Part shown: positions 16,809 to 24,724 of the stretch, piece by piece
How positions within the stretch are numbered: the first letter of the stretch is position 1
Layout: every line of letters begins with the position of its first letter
Assembly: GCF_017888565.1 (NCBI RefSeq)
Contig: NZ_JAGHFX010000099.1
Coordinates: 1-42,953, forward strand
Direction: 5' to 3'
DNA length: 42,953 nucleotides
DNA from: Clostridium sp.
Lineage (GTDB): Bacteria > Bacillota > Clostridia > Clostridiales > Clostridiaceae
Position numbers and translations under genes: made by a program
The notes under the pieces: model-generated
Databases searched by the model: none
What the model saw: only the letters and a program-made list of their open reading frames with translations
What the model was told of the DNA's origin: nothing

Positions 16809-19741
16809 TATCTCACCTTCTTCCCAGCTAATGCAAATTTATTGTCTACTTTTCTATAGGTGTATTCAGATATTTCATCACTATCCATATAGTTTTTTAT
16901 TATAAATACTCCATTATCATTATTATCAACAGTTGTTTCATTGCTTCCTGAATCAGTTAAGCTACTCATCATTCCTAAAGATGTTTTTGAAGTTTCAAAC
17001 TCTACAGTTGCCCTCATATTAGATGTTAAATTAGATACAGCACCTAAAATTTCTGACTCCATATTTTCTGATTCATCAACAAATCCTACTCCTATTCCTT
17101 GAGCCATGTATTTACCAACATCATCTCTAAAAACTCTTGATGGAGAATGAATTCCTAAAACACTCTTTACACCATCTACTATCCCTGAGAAGAATCCATT
17201 TACTTTCTCCTTTATCCATCCCCCCATTGATACGATACCATTCCATAGCCCTTGAACTATATTACTACCTATATCATATATTCTACCTGGTAAACCAGAA
17301 ATAATATTTATAATACTACTAACCATATCTCTAGCAGCATTAGCCCCATTACTAACCATATTATATCCCCAGCTTACAATGCTACTTATACAAGCGCTTA
17401 ACCAAGCTGCTATATTACCTGGTAAAGATGCAAACCAGCTAATTATGCCACTTATTGTATTACTTACCCATGTAAGTGCATTATTATATAATTCTGATCC
17501 CCATTGATATATATTGGTTATAACATTCACTAACCATACCCATATTGAACCTGGAAGTTGGGCAAACCAACTAATAATGTTATTCACTGTATTGCTTATC
17601 CATGTTATTGCATTGCTATATAATTCTGATCCCCACTGATATATATTTAATAATATATTCATTAGCCATTGACCTATCACTATAGGAAGTTGTGCAAACC
17701 AATCAGATATTCCTTGTATCCATAATGGAATATTTTCAACTAGGTATGTCCATATATCAAGACCCCATTGTATTATATTTCCTAATACTGTCCCTAAGGT
17801 AAAAGCAATATTATATGGTAATTCATTAAACCATTCTATTATACTACTAATCCACATTGGTATAGTTTCACTAAAGAAAATACCTACATTTTCACCCCAT
17901 AATAAAAATGTATTTATTACACTATCCCATAACTGAGAAAACCAATCAGGTACTCCTTGGAAGAATTCTAGCAATATATTCCATGCGCTAGGTATATCTA
18001 CGGTAAAAAAATTCACCAACCAATCCCATACTCCTAAAGCAGTGTCTTTAATTGCATTCCAACAGCTAATAATAGCACTACTAAAGCCTTCATTTGTGTT
18101 CCAAAGATATACTATAGCAGACACTAATGCAATTATTCCTATTATAATTAAATTAATTGGATTAGATAGAATACTTATAATATTTGATATTGTACTTACA
18201 GCTTTTAATGTCATTAATACGGCTACAATTCCAACTATTACCCCTTTAATTAACTCACCATTATCAAGAATCCAATTAAACAAATCTATTAGTTTAGGAA
18301 GACTATCCAATGCTAAGTCTCCTACTTTACTAATTAGTTCTACTATTTCATCTGCTAAATTCCTTAATTTAACTTGTACTTCTTCTGATTTCAACGCTTC
18401 TTTTAACTTTTCACCTAATTCATTAAATTTCTTCATGGCTTCTTCTGCAATCGGTAATAATATTTTTCCAATTTCAGTACTTAAATCTTGCATATTTAAT
18501 TTTGCTATACTCATCTGATTAGCAAAAGAACCACTATTTCTTGCAAAGTCCCCTTGAATATTAGATGTTTCTTTTAACATATAATTATATCTTAAAGTTG
18601 CTTTTTCTGCTTCATTCATTTCACTGTAAGATTTATTCATCCCTTTAGACAATGCAAAAGCTTCTAAGTTGGCCTCAGACATATTAATTCCAAGTTTCTC
18701 TAATTTTTCACTTTGTCCTAATATTCCACTTTGTATAGTATTAAAAGCTTCTTCATGCCCAATATTATAGAAACTACTAAACTTAATTACCGTTACTTTC
18801 GTAATATTTAAAACGGAATAGACTATCTCTTCATCCTTTCATGGATGTGTGGCGCTTCAATCTAAGCCTTTCATCTTAAATCTACAGATTTCATAACCTT
18901 ATATCCTCTACTTAGGTCGTATATCTTAGTCGTTACACCTTCAAAAAGATTTCTCTTTAAGCTTGGCTCGGTATTGGCATTTTATAAATTAAATATAAAC
19001 TTATAATTTAGCTTTTCACCGATAGCACATATATTAATTAACTTATGCACACCTTATATTTATAAGTTCACCACATTTTTAATATGTTATTACTAACATA
19101 TGGAACTAACTTTAATCCCCTGCAAGTCCTATAATACCTTGAGACATATTAACTGCTTCACTACTAGAGAATCCCATAAACTTCAATGTATCTGCCATTG
19201 TAATATTAAATTGTTTTGCTTCTATTTCACTCATTCCAAACGCATTAATTGCATTTTCAGCCCATTTATTAATGGATTCAGCTTCATTAGGAAAAGTACT
19301 CTCAATAATATTTTGTACTTCCTGTAAATTACTAGCTAAATTAATACTTTCTTTTCCAAAATTACCAATGGCCTTTATTGCTTCTGAAGAAATTATTTTA
19401 TCAAAAATATCAGAACCCTTTTTAGTTATATATTGAAATGAAATTGAAGCTTTTTCTACTTCTGCTCCACCTTCTTTCAATGCTTCAATTGATTCTTTCT
19501 TCCACTCTATAATATCTTTACTTCCTTCTGAAAAAGTATTATCTAAGACATCTTTAAAATCATTTAAATTAGAATTAAGCCTTACTATTTCACTACCAAC
19601 CTCACCTACAGCTTTTCTTAACTCAAGTAGAATCATTAATAAAAATTTTCTGGAATCTCCAAAAGCATCAGTTAAATTTTCTGAAGACTTTTTTATTTCA
19701 TTTTCATTATAAATTATTATATCATTACTCTTATCATCCAT
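16808..19741 (-). CDS. Tape measure protein, split by a group I intron
   Basis: Coding segments 19741-19115 and 18781-16808 join in frame, giving 866 residues (209 + 657). The join reads GLAGD|FSSFYNI, and siphophage tape measures commonly read GLAxDLxSFYN at this place, which supports the exact boundary. The start at 19741 (MDDKSNDIIIY) has AGTAGGTGAG upstream; the longer frame starts inside a hairpin and is rejected. Contents: helical N-terminal part, SFYN...AF..I.SG..G..E.L..LGI motif at about 210-243, a membrane-like stretch (IVGIVAVLMTL), then Trp-rich repeats (YQWGSELY.NA.TW.SNT twice) and a C-terminal tape-measure motif SPSRVFRDDVGKYMAQGIGV. It sets tail length. The unspliced message would stop at the first intron codon. 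Confidence 0.92.
18782..19114 (-). ncRNA. Group I intron in the tape-measure gene
   Basis: 333 nt, no ORF inside. Core elements on the minus strand: a P/Q pair with ATCGGTGAAA and AATACCGAGCC, an R element GTGTAACGACTAAGAT and an S element GAAGAGATAGTCTATTCCG. P7 is visible as GACTA (18931-18927) with TAGTC (18825-18821). P1 forms between exon end GGGAU and intron GUUCC, putting U-G at the 5' splice site (after 19115). The intron ends in G at 18782. A GAAA-capped stem near the 3' end looks like P9. Removing it restores the tape-measure frame exactly. Subgroup is probably IA, not proven. Confidence 0.9.
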
Positions 19742-19768
19742 CTTCTCACCTACTTTCTTGTAAAAAAT

Positions 19769-19797
19769 AACAAGCACTTATAAAATAAGTGCTTGTC
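19769..19797 (-). terminator. Intra-operon terminator before the tape measure
   Basis: Perfect stem CAAGCACTTA / TAAGTGCTTG (19771-19795), followed leftward by TTATTTTTTAC. It lies between the gp15-like gene and the tape-measure gene, so only part of the transcripts would continue into the tape measure and beyond. Confidence 0.78.
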
Positions 19798-19805
19798 TTA
19801 CATTT

Positions 19806-20405
19806 CTATAGTATTTTGCTTAAGTCCTTACCATTAAGTAAAGCCTCTTCAATTTCATTTATTTTTTCTAATTCATTTTTACTCTTAGGTATTTCGTAAA
19901 GTTGTTTCATATTTTTATAATACTCTCTTTGATTTTTATCTTTTAACTTGGATAAATCAATAGACCTATAACCAATTATCTTAACTATCTCATTGTCCTC
20001 TTTTAAAGCCTTAAACATAGCTTTAAATTTCCACCAATGTAAATATTCTATATCTTGTAAATCTACTCCATACTGGTCTAAAAATGCAGAATATATATAA
20101 TCATCATCATATTCAAAGCTATATATCTGCTCTATTACTTTACTCTTTCTTTTTGATGAGCTATTATTATAATTATCTTTACCACATTTATAAAACCATA
20201 ACATTTTTCCTACTGCTTCATTTATATTTTGGGGTAGAGTTGGATAGTATAAATTTAATGCATAACAAAGTTTATCTTCTTCTGATAAATTGTCATCCTG
20301 CATCAATAATTCAAAAAGAATTGATATTCTAAAATCACTATTTATTTTATACTTTTTATCTTCTATAACTACATTATTAGGTAATAAATCTATTAAAATA
20401 TTCAT
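19806..20405 (-). CDS. Tail assembly chaperone, Gp15 family
   Basis: 199 residues of the Bacteriophage Gp15 family. Hallmarks seen: N-terminal NILIDLLPNNVVIEDKKYKI, a middle ALNLYYPTLPQNINEAVGKMLWFYKCG, and DIEYLHWWKFKAMFKALKE followed by the basic SKLKDKNQREYYK. It is equivalent to the GT-type chaperone that coats the tape measure before tube polymerisation (family knowledge). Its ATG overlaps the stop of the 113-residue chaperone gene (TAATG), which gives separate genes and not a programmed frameshift. Confidence 0.88.
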   Translation of the reverse strand: MNILIDLLPNNVVIEDKKYKINSDFRISILFELLMQDDNLSEEDKLCYALNLYYPTLPQNINEAVGKMLWFYKCGKDNYNNSSSKRKSKVIEQIYSFEYDDDYIYSAFLDQYGVDLQDIEYLHWWKFKAMFKALKEDNEIVKIIGYRSIDLSKLKDKNQREYYKNMKQLYEIPKSKNELEKINEIEEALLNGKDLSKIL

Positions 20406-20746
20406 TATTTTTTACGCCTTTGTGCTCTATTTTGAGAATACTTTGAAGAAATCTTATCTATTTCTTTATTCTTATTTTTTATTTCTTCTACTAAAGTTTC
20501 AAATGCACTTAAGCATGTAATTAAATTAAAAGAATCCCCAAATATCTTTTTTGAAGTTCCTTCCCCAAATAATTCATCAAATACAAAGAATACTGTTTCA
20601 CATTGTTTTCTTATTATAATTGATGTTTTCAATCCTTCTAATCCCTTTTGAGATTCATTAACTTTTTCTAATGTTTTTTCATATCTTTCTGCAACAGCAG
20701 CATCAAAAATATTTAAATCCCCTATTTCAACTCCATTTATTATCAT
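20405..20746 (-). CDS. Tail assembly chaperone, G-like, 113 residues
   Basis: Short helical protein. Starts MIINGVEIGDLNIFDAAVAER, has KTSIIIRKQCETVFFVFDELFGEGTSKKIFG in the middle, and ends in a basic NRAQRRKK. This is the DUF6673-type chaperone found directly before Gp15 genes in clostridial siphophages. GGAGGCATC precedes the ATG and there is an 8-bp gap from the tube gene. Together with Gp15 it should act as the chaperone pair for tape measure loading. Confidence 0.78.
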   Translation of the reverse strand: MIINGVEIGDLNIFDAAVAERYEKTLEKVNESQKGLEGLKTSIIIRKQCETVFFVFDELFGEGTSKKIFGDSFNLITCLSAFETLVEEIKNKNKEIDKISSKYSQNRAQRRKK

Positions 20747-20754
20747 GATGCCTC

Positions 20755-21252
20755 CTATTTCACTGATGAATCTACAGTAAATGTATTAGTAGTTACATTG
20801 AATATACCTGCAACCATATCACCAATTCCTAATAGATTTCCTGTTGCGGCCATTTGACCATCATTATTATCAAATGATGCAACTTCTACTGCCACTCTAA
20901 ATTTTCTTGCTTTATAAGTATTTGTTATTCCTTCTTCTGATACTTCTTTATCTAAATCAACAATAACATATTCTGTTTCGGCATCACTACCAATTTTTTG
21001 CATTTCACCAATTTCACATATAAATTCAACTGCTTTTTCACTTCTAATCATATCTGTATTAAAGCTTGTTGACCAATCATATCCTATAATTGCCTTTGAA
21101 GCTGATTTATCATTAATATATTTCTTAGATACTGTTTGTGCTGCTGGTGCTTCATTCAACTCTATAAAGCCTGCTCCCATTAACACATACTCTTCTGTTC
21201 CCTTTCCTACATTTAAATAATTTGCATAACTCTTTCTTTCTTTAACTCCCAT
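20755..21252 (-). CDS. Major tail tube protein
   Basis: 165 residues. Opens MGVKERKSYANYLNVGKGTE, then YVLMGAGFIELNEAPAAQTVSKKYIND and YDWSTSFNTDMI, the typical opening of Gram-positive siphophage tube proteins, and continues to YKARKFRVAVEVASFD and ATGNLLGIGDM. It forms hexameric rings of the non-contractile tail tube; no sheath gene is adjacent, so the tail is flexible and not contractile. The start overlaps the upstream stop. It is followed by chaperones in the standard order. Confidence 0.9.
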   Translation of the reverse strand: MGVKERKSYANYLNVGKGTEEYVLMGAGFIELNEAPAAQTVSKKYINDKSASKAIIGYDWSTSFNTDMIRSEKAVEFICEIGEMQKIGSDAETEYVIVDLDKEVSEEGITNTYKARKFRVAVEVASFDNNDGQMAATGNLLGIGDMVAGIFNVTTNTFTVDSSVK

Positions 21253-21683
21253 TATTTCATTTCTCCTTCTCTTAAATAAATTAATTTACATTTTATTTGA
21301 TAATTAACTTTATCATTTTCTACTTTTAATACATGTCCATTATTTATAGCCTCAACTGAAATTGCTTTTTTATTTTCTCCTAGATTAGGTAAATTCCCTT
21401 TATTAGTTTGCTCTTCTAACCAATCTAAAAACTCTTCATAAAAGCTTGAAATTTTTATATTCTTCATTACATTATCTGTATATATCTCTTTACTAACAAG
21501 AATAAAATTATATTCTCTTAATGTATCTCCATTTACATATTTTTTTATAATAATTTCATCAGGCTCTTGATTAATACTATATGTTCCAGCTTGATCACCT
21601 AAATAATTTACGTTTACTCCATTATCTATAGCATTAAGATACGGACATGTCATTATAAAATTTCTAACTGAATCTAAAATCAT
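21252..21683 (-). CDS. Tail terminator-like protein
   Basis: 143 residues. The N terminus MILDSVRNFIMTCPYLNAID resembles small siphophage proteins located just before the tube gene that cap the tail (tail terminator / minor structural family). A middle VNYLGDQAGTYSINQEPDEIIIKKYVNGD is a recurrent pattern of such proteins in clostridial prophages. First gene of the tail operon, behind GGGAGGTAG. Head-tail connector and capsid genes, which normally precede it, are absent. In a tail-only particle this protein would seal the top of the tube. Confidence 0.78.
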   Translation of the reverse strand: MILDSVRNFIMTCPYLNAIDNGVNVNYLGDQAGTYSINQEPDEIIIKKYVNGDTLREYNFILVSKEIYTDNVMKNIKISSFYEEFLDWLEEQTNKGNLPNLGENKKAISVEAINNGHVLKVENDKVNYQIKCKLIYLREGEMK

Positions 21684-21863
21684 CTACTACCTCCCGAGAA
21701 TATAAATATTACTAAACTAAAATATTCTCAAATTGTTTTATTCAATGCTTTTAAATTACTAGTGTAGCTTATTATCAGTTTTCTTCAATATAATCACCTC
21801 CTTAAAAGTAGAAAGAGCCACTTAAAGTACTAAGTACCAAGTGCCTCTTTCAATATTTTCTAC
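21684..21863 (-). promoter_or_regulatory. Structured leader of the tail operon with a 9-codon uORF
   Basis: The expected transcript leader is about 180 nt. It contains a long stem-loop at 21811-21851 (GAAAGAGGCACTT paired with AAGTGGCTCTTTC), a perfect ribosome site AAGGAGGTGATTATA followed by TTG and a 9-residue frame (MKKTDNKLH, 21788-21759), and a second stem-loop at 21696-21729 (GAGAATAT/ATATTCTC) directly before the ribosome site of the first tail gene. Possible attenuation or mRNA protection; no function is proven. Confidence 0.6.
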
Positions 21864-21869
21864 AATATC

Positions 21870-21878
21870 ATTATAGCA
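21870..21878 (-). promoter_or_regulatory. Late promoter, extended -10
   Basis: TGCTATAAT on the minus strand (-10 at 21875-21870), preceded by an A-rich track and no good -35. This is the usual shape of an activator-dependent promoter, placed between the activator gene and the first tail gene. Start of transcription is expected near 21863. Confidence 0.65.
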
Positions 21879-21918
21879 CCTAATTTTTTTTAATATCTTA
21901 TAAGTTCCTTAGAAAATA

Positions 21919-22326
21919 CTATGATTTTAATAAGATATTATATTTAATTAGCTTTTTTAAAGCCTCTGTCTTTAATGTTGAACAATAAGTTTCTGCTAAA
22001 CTTAAATCCATTGATATATACTTGATTTGATTATTGTTAAAATAAAATTCTTTAATTATATAGTTTTCTCTTTCACTTAAAACTTCTATTGTATCGTCTA
22101 TTCTTTGTATCTGTATTTCTTTTAATCGAATTTCTCTTTTTATATCTCTCATTTCTTTTTCTCTTCTTACTATCTCATTCTCTACGCTACTATTAAATTT
22201 ATATGTTTTGCTGCTTCTTTCTTCATATCCTATATTTTCAACACCCGTATAATCATTTTCTAATATCTCTAAATCTAATTTTAGATTTTTAATCTCTATC
22301 TTATTTCTCCTATAGTCATATAACAT
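21919..22326 (-). CDS. ArpU/sigma-region-4-like late activator
   Basis: 135 residues. The N-terminal 90 residues are coiled coil (IKNLKLDLEILENDY, VRREKEMRDIKREIRLKE). The C-terminal part (VLSERENYIIKEFYFNNNQIKYISMDLSLAETYCSTLKTEALKKL) has the helix-turn-helix layout of sigma region 4, as in ArpU/RinA-type phage late regulators. It lies just before the late promoter and would switch on the tail operon. The open frame continues about 30 codons upstream without ATG, GTG or TTG, towards an AAGGAG at 22373-22368, so the true start is unclear; a poorly spaced ATG at 22326 is used here. Confidence 0.8.
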   Translation of the reverse strand: MLYDYRRNKIEIKNLKLDLEILENDYTGVENIGYEERSSKTYKFNSSVENEIVRREKEMRDIKREIRLKEIQIQRIDDTIEVLSERENYIIKEFYFNNNQIKYISMDLSLAETYCSTLKTEALKKLIKYNILLKS

Positions 22327-22416
22327 TTTTTCTAATAACTTTAATTTTTCACTTATATATCTTACTTTCTCCTTAAAATTTAATTTATATATTTCTAAAT
22401 CTAACTTTTCCTACTA

Positions 22417-22629
22417 TTAATCAAATATTTCATTTTCAGGAATTTTAAAAGCTTGAGAAATAGCTCTCCTACTATTTTTTCTTGGATAAACTTGTCCGCA
22501 TTCCCAAGTCCAAAAAGCCTTTTGCACTGTAAAACATTTTTCAGCTGCCTCTGCTTGAGACCATCCATTTACGATTCTTAAAACCTGAATTTTTTTATAC
22601 CATGGTAATCCTATTATTAATTCAACCAT
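22417..22629 (-). CDS. Cro-like HTH regulator
   Basis: 70 residues. A helix-turn-helix of XRE type is visible: IQVLRIVNGWSQAEAAEKCF as the first two helices, then VQKAFWTWECGQVYPRKNSRRAISQAF. An unusual tryptophan-rich turn (FWTWECG) replaces the usual SxxYISxxExG. It is divergent from the CI-like repressor and shares an operator region with it, the usual place of a Cro. GGGAGGTAATATAA precedes the ATG. It is probably the first gene of the early leftward transcript leading to the activator. Confidence 0.82.
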   Translation of the reverse strand: MVELIIGLPWYKKIQVLRIVNGWSQAEAAEKCFTVQKAFWTWECGQVYPRKNSRRAISQAFKIPENEIFD

Positions 22630-22671
22630 TTATATTACCTCCCTGTATTTAACATATCTTTTATTAAAACA

Positions 22672-22700
22672 ATTTTACGTCATAAAAACGTAAGTGTCGA
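22672..22700 (-). promoter_or_regulatory. Leftward early promoter and operators
   Basis: On the minus strand TCGACA (22700-22695), 17 nt, TAAAAT (22677-22672). It overlaps TTTTACGTC at 22673-22681 and AACGTAAG at 22687-22694, with another TTTTACGTC at 22707-22715. These repeats of a GACGTAAAA half-site are the probable repressor operators. Confidence 0.72.
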
Positions 22701-22780
22701 TTCGAATTTTACGTCTTTTTTCTTTATACTTTATAAATATCCTATTTTAAATTTAATTTCCTCAACTTTACATATACTCT

Positions 22781-22809
22781 TTGACAAAATGACGTAAAAG
22801 ACGTATAAT
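22781..22809 (+). promoter_or_regulatory. Repressor promoter with overlapping operators
   Basis: TTGACA (22781-22786), 17 nt, TATAAT (22804-22809), a perfect sigma-A promoter. GACGTAAAA (22791-22799) and GACGTATAA (22800-22808) lie inside it, so the repressor should regulate itself through the same half-site found at the divergent promoter. Confidence 0.8.
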
Positions 22810-22839
22810 TTGATTATAAAATAGAAAGGTAAGTGTACT

Positions 22840-23520
22840 ATGATTAGTAAATTAGGTCTTAAAATTAAACAATTAAGAAGTAATGTAAGTTTAGAAAATG
22901 GTAAGAAATTTACTCAATCTGATTTAGCTAAAGCTCTTAATATATCTAGATCTTATTTAGGGGATATTGAAAGTGGTAGAATTCTACCTAATGAAGATCT
23001 TTTAAAAAAAATAGCTAATTTTTTTAACATTAATGTAAATGAGTTTATTAATCTAGAATTAATAGATCAGAATAAAAAACTTAAGAATAATTTTGATGTC
23101 AACACCTTAACCGATTCAGATTTAAATGAATTAGTAAGAAATTTATTAAAACTAAATAATAGTTCGACACTTAAAATTATTAGAGACAATATAAATAAGC
23201 TATCCGAGTATGAAGAACTGGAATTCAAAAAAATAAATAACTTACCTTTAAATAAATCTAATTTAGAGTCTACTGCTATAAAATCTAAATATATTGACTC
23301 TTATTTTGAACTTTTAACACAGAAAATATTATTATTATTAGATTTAGAAAGGAAAAAATCCAAAAAATTATTAGAATTTAAAAAGACTGCAAATATAAAT
23401 AATAATTTCATTAGTGATTTTTCTCCAGTAGCTGCCCATGATAAAAATGGCAACTTTTCTAAGGAGGATTTTATTCATGATGAAAATATAATGGATGATG
23501 ATGATTTCTGGAATAATTAA
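22840..23520 (+). CDS. CI-like XRE repressor (ImmR type)
   Basis: 226 residues. N-terminal HTH_3 (residues 4-65): LKIKQLRSNV, FTQSDLAKALNISRSYLGDIESG, then NEDLLKKIANFFNINVNEFI. A helical middle leads to a C terminus SPVAAHDKNG ... HDENIMDDDDFWNN. An 'AAH...DDD.W' tail like this recurs in repressors paired with ImmA peptidases. There is no S24 self-cleaving domain, which fits inactivation by the ImmA encoded next. Controlled by the perfect promoter upstream with its own operators. Keeps the tail operon silent (inference from layout). Confidence 0.92.
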   Translation: MISKLGLKIKQLRSNVSLENGKKFTQSDLAKALNISRSYLGDIESGRILPNEDLLKKIANFFNINVNEFINLELIDQNKKLKNNFDVNTLTDSDLNELVRNLLKLNNSSTLKIIRDNINKLSEYEELEFKKINNLPLNKSNLESTAIKSKYIDSYFELLTQKILLLLDLERKKSKKLLEFKKTANINNNFISDFSPVAAHDKNGNFSKEDFIHDENIMDDDDFWNN

Positions 23521-23530
23521 TGGTGATTTT

Positions 23531-23995
23531 ATGGATTATGAATTTTTACTAAAAGAAGCTGATACTCTTGGCGTAATAGTTAAAGAAGCTAATTTAATAA
23601 CTAAAGATGGTTACTGTAAGGGAGTACGTATTGCTATAAATAATAAATTAGTAACTGATAAAGAAAAAAAGTGTATCCTTGCTGAAGAGTTAGGTCATTA
23701 TTACAAAACAGTTGGAAACATAACTGATCAAAATAATATCAGTAATCGAAAGCAAGAAATAATTGCTAGACGATGGGGATATCAAAAACTTATTAGTATT
23801 GAGGATTTAATTGATTGTTATAAAAAAGGAATACCAAATAAATATGAGATGGCTGATTCTCTAGGTGTAACTGAAGAATTTTTAAATGAAGCTTTATGTT
23901 ATTATAAAGATAAGTTTGGTGCATTCTACAAATTAGACAATTATATTATTAGCTTTGATCCCTTATGGATTATAGAAAAGTTTGAAGATTTTTAA
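23531..23995 (+). CDS. ImmA/IrrE family metallopeptidase
   Basis: 154 residues from the ATG at 23531 (MDYEFLLKEADTLGV), chosen for AATGGTGAT upstream; the ORF could extend 12 codons into the repressor gene. The core is KKCILAEELGHYYKTVGNI: EELGH stands where HEXXH members read HELGH, but 'LAEELGHYYTT' is a common form in phage ImmA proteins, so it may still bind metal. It follows the repressor by 10 bp in one operon and is expected to cleave it after DNA damage or another signal (as in ICEBs1, known for the family). A terminator at 24012-24041 ends the unit. Confidence 0.88.
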   Translation: MDYEFLLKEADTLGVIVKEANLITKDGYCKGVRIAINNKLVTDKEKKCILAEELGHYYKTVGNITDQNNISNRKQEIIARRWGYQKLISIEDLIDCYKKGIPNKYEMADSLGVTEEFLNEALCYYKDKFGAFYKLDNYIISFDPLWIIEKFEDF

Positions 23996-24005
23996 ATATT
24001 CCATT

Positions 24006-24278
24006 AAAAAGAAAAACACTAGGCATTAACCTAGTGTTTTTCACATTGCGAGACAAGCCGTAAGCGGAGTTCTGTAATATTAAAACTTTGTAATTCAATA
24101 AAACTTATTAAAATTTAGTTTTATTTATAAACCCTTTAAAATCAATAGTTTAAAGAGTTTTTATTTGTAAATTTAATGAACAATAAATATTTACTAAATC
24201 TATGAATTACAAAAAAGCCTTGGCAAAATCTCGGCAAAATTTAAGACTAGAATAAAATTATATTCTAGTCTTTTTTAC
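24006..24278. repeat. Direct repeat DR-R, right flank of the tail island
   Basis: Second copy of the DR-L unit. Its first hairpin (24012-24041, ACACTAGG/CCTAGTGT) doubles as the terminator of the repressor-ImmA operon. Inside, TTTGTAATTCA and TGAATTACAAA form a perfect long-range inverted pair, and CTTTAAA/TTTAAAG a short one. Near the end GGCAAAA occurs twice (CTTGGCAAAATCTCGGCAAA). It closes with a terminator hairpin GACTAGAAT/ATTCTAGTC and a T run at 24244-24277. No gene frame is present. Confidence 0.8.
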
Positions 24279-24346
24279 ATAATGTTTCTTTATATCTTGT
24301 TTAAATATCTATTTATTTGGATATGAATTCTAATGAGGTGATTATT

Positions 24347-24706
24347 ATGAAAGAAGAGTTTATTAAATTAGAAATAAATATTCCACGTAATGAAATTAAA
24401 GATTTTATTATAGATGTTGCTTCCAGCTTAAATAATACGTCTAAAAAGCCTAACACCATTGAATCTCAACCGATTATATTAAATAAGAAAATAGATACTG
24501 ACCTTTTCACTGTTTCTGAAGTAGCTCGTAAATTAAAAGTTAACACCGATTATGTTTATAGCCTAATTAAAAATGGTAATCTCTTAGCCTTAAAATTAGG
24601 TTCATTAAAAATAAGATCTACTGAATTAGAAAGATTTCTTAAATATGCTGAGGGAAAAGACTTTACTGATTTAAACAACATAAAAGAATTACAATCTGAT
24701 AAATAG
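24347..24706 (+). CDS. HTH excisionase-like DNA-binding protein
   Basis: 119 residues from the ATG at 24347 (MKEEFIKLEINIPRNEIKDF), chosen because TGAGGTGATTATT lies directly upstream; a longer frame by 10 codons has no ribosome site. Residues 58-110 hold a MerR/excisionase-type winged helix: LFTVSEVARKLKVNTDYVYSLIKNG, LLALKLGSLKIRSTELERFL. Such proteins act as excisionases or regulators in mobile elements. No integrase gene is present, so an excisionase role is unproven. Lies outside DR-R and is followed at once by the peptide copy 2. Confidence 0.82.
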   Translation: MKEEFIKLEINIPRNEIKDFIIDVASSLNNTSKKPNTIESQPIILNKKIDTDLFTVSEVARKLKVNTDYVYSLIKNGNLLALKLGSLKIRSTELERFLKYAEGKDFTDLNNIKELQSDK

Positions 24707-24724
24707 TGAGGTGATTAAATCGAA

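Noticed and set aside
19742..19777. Longer N terminus of the tape measure starting at 19777
   Set aside because: That start lies within the terminator-like hairpin and has no ribosome site; AGTAGGTGAG supports 19741.
19806..20746. Programmed frameshift joining the two tail chaperones
   Set aside because: The Gp15 gene has its own ATG overlapping the upstream stop, and no slippery heptamer stands out at the junction.
21919..23995. LexA box for direct SOS control of the tail island
   Set aside because: I found no CGAAC-N4-GTTCG-like sequence in the regulatory region; the ImmA/repressor pair explains induction without it.
7030..24278. The direct repeats as attL and attR of a recent integration
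   Set aside because: They differ at roughly one base in seven and no integrase is present; att cores of a recent insertion would be identical.
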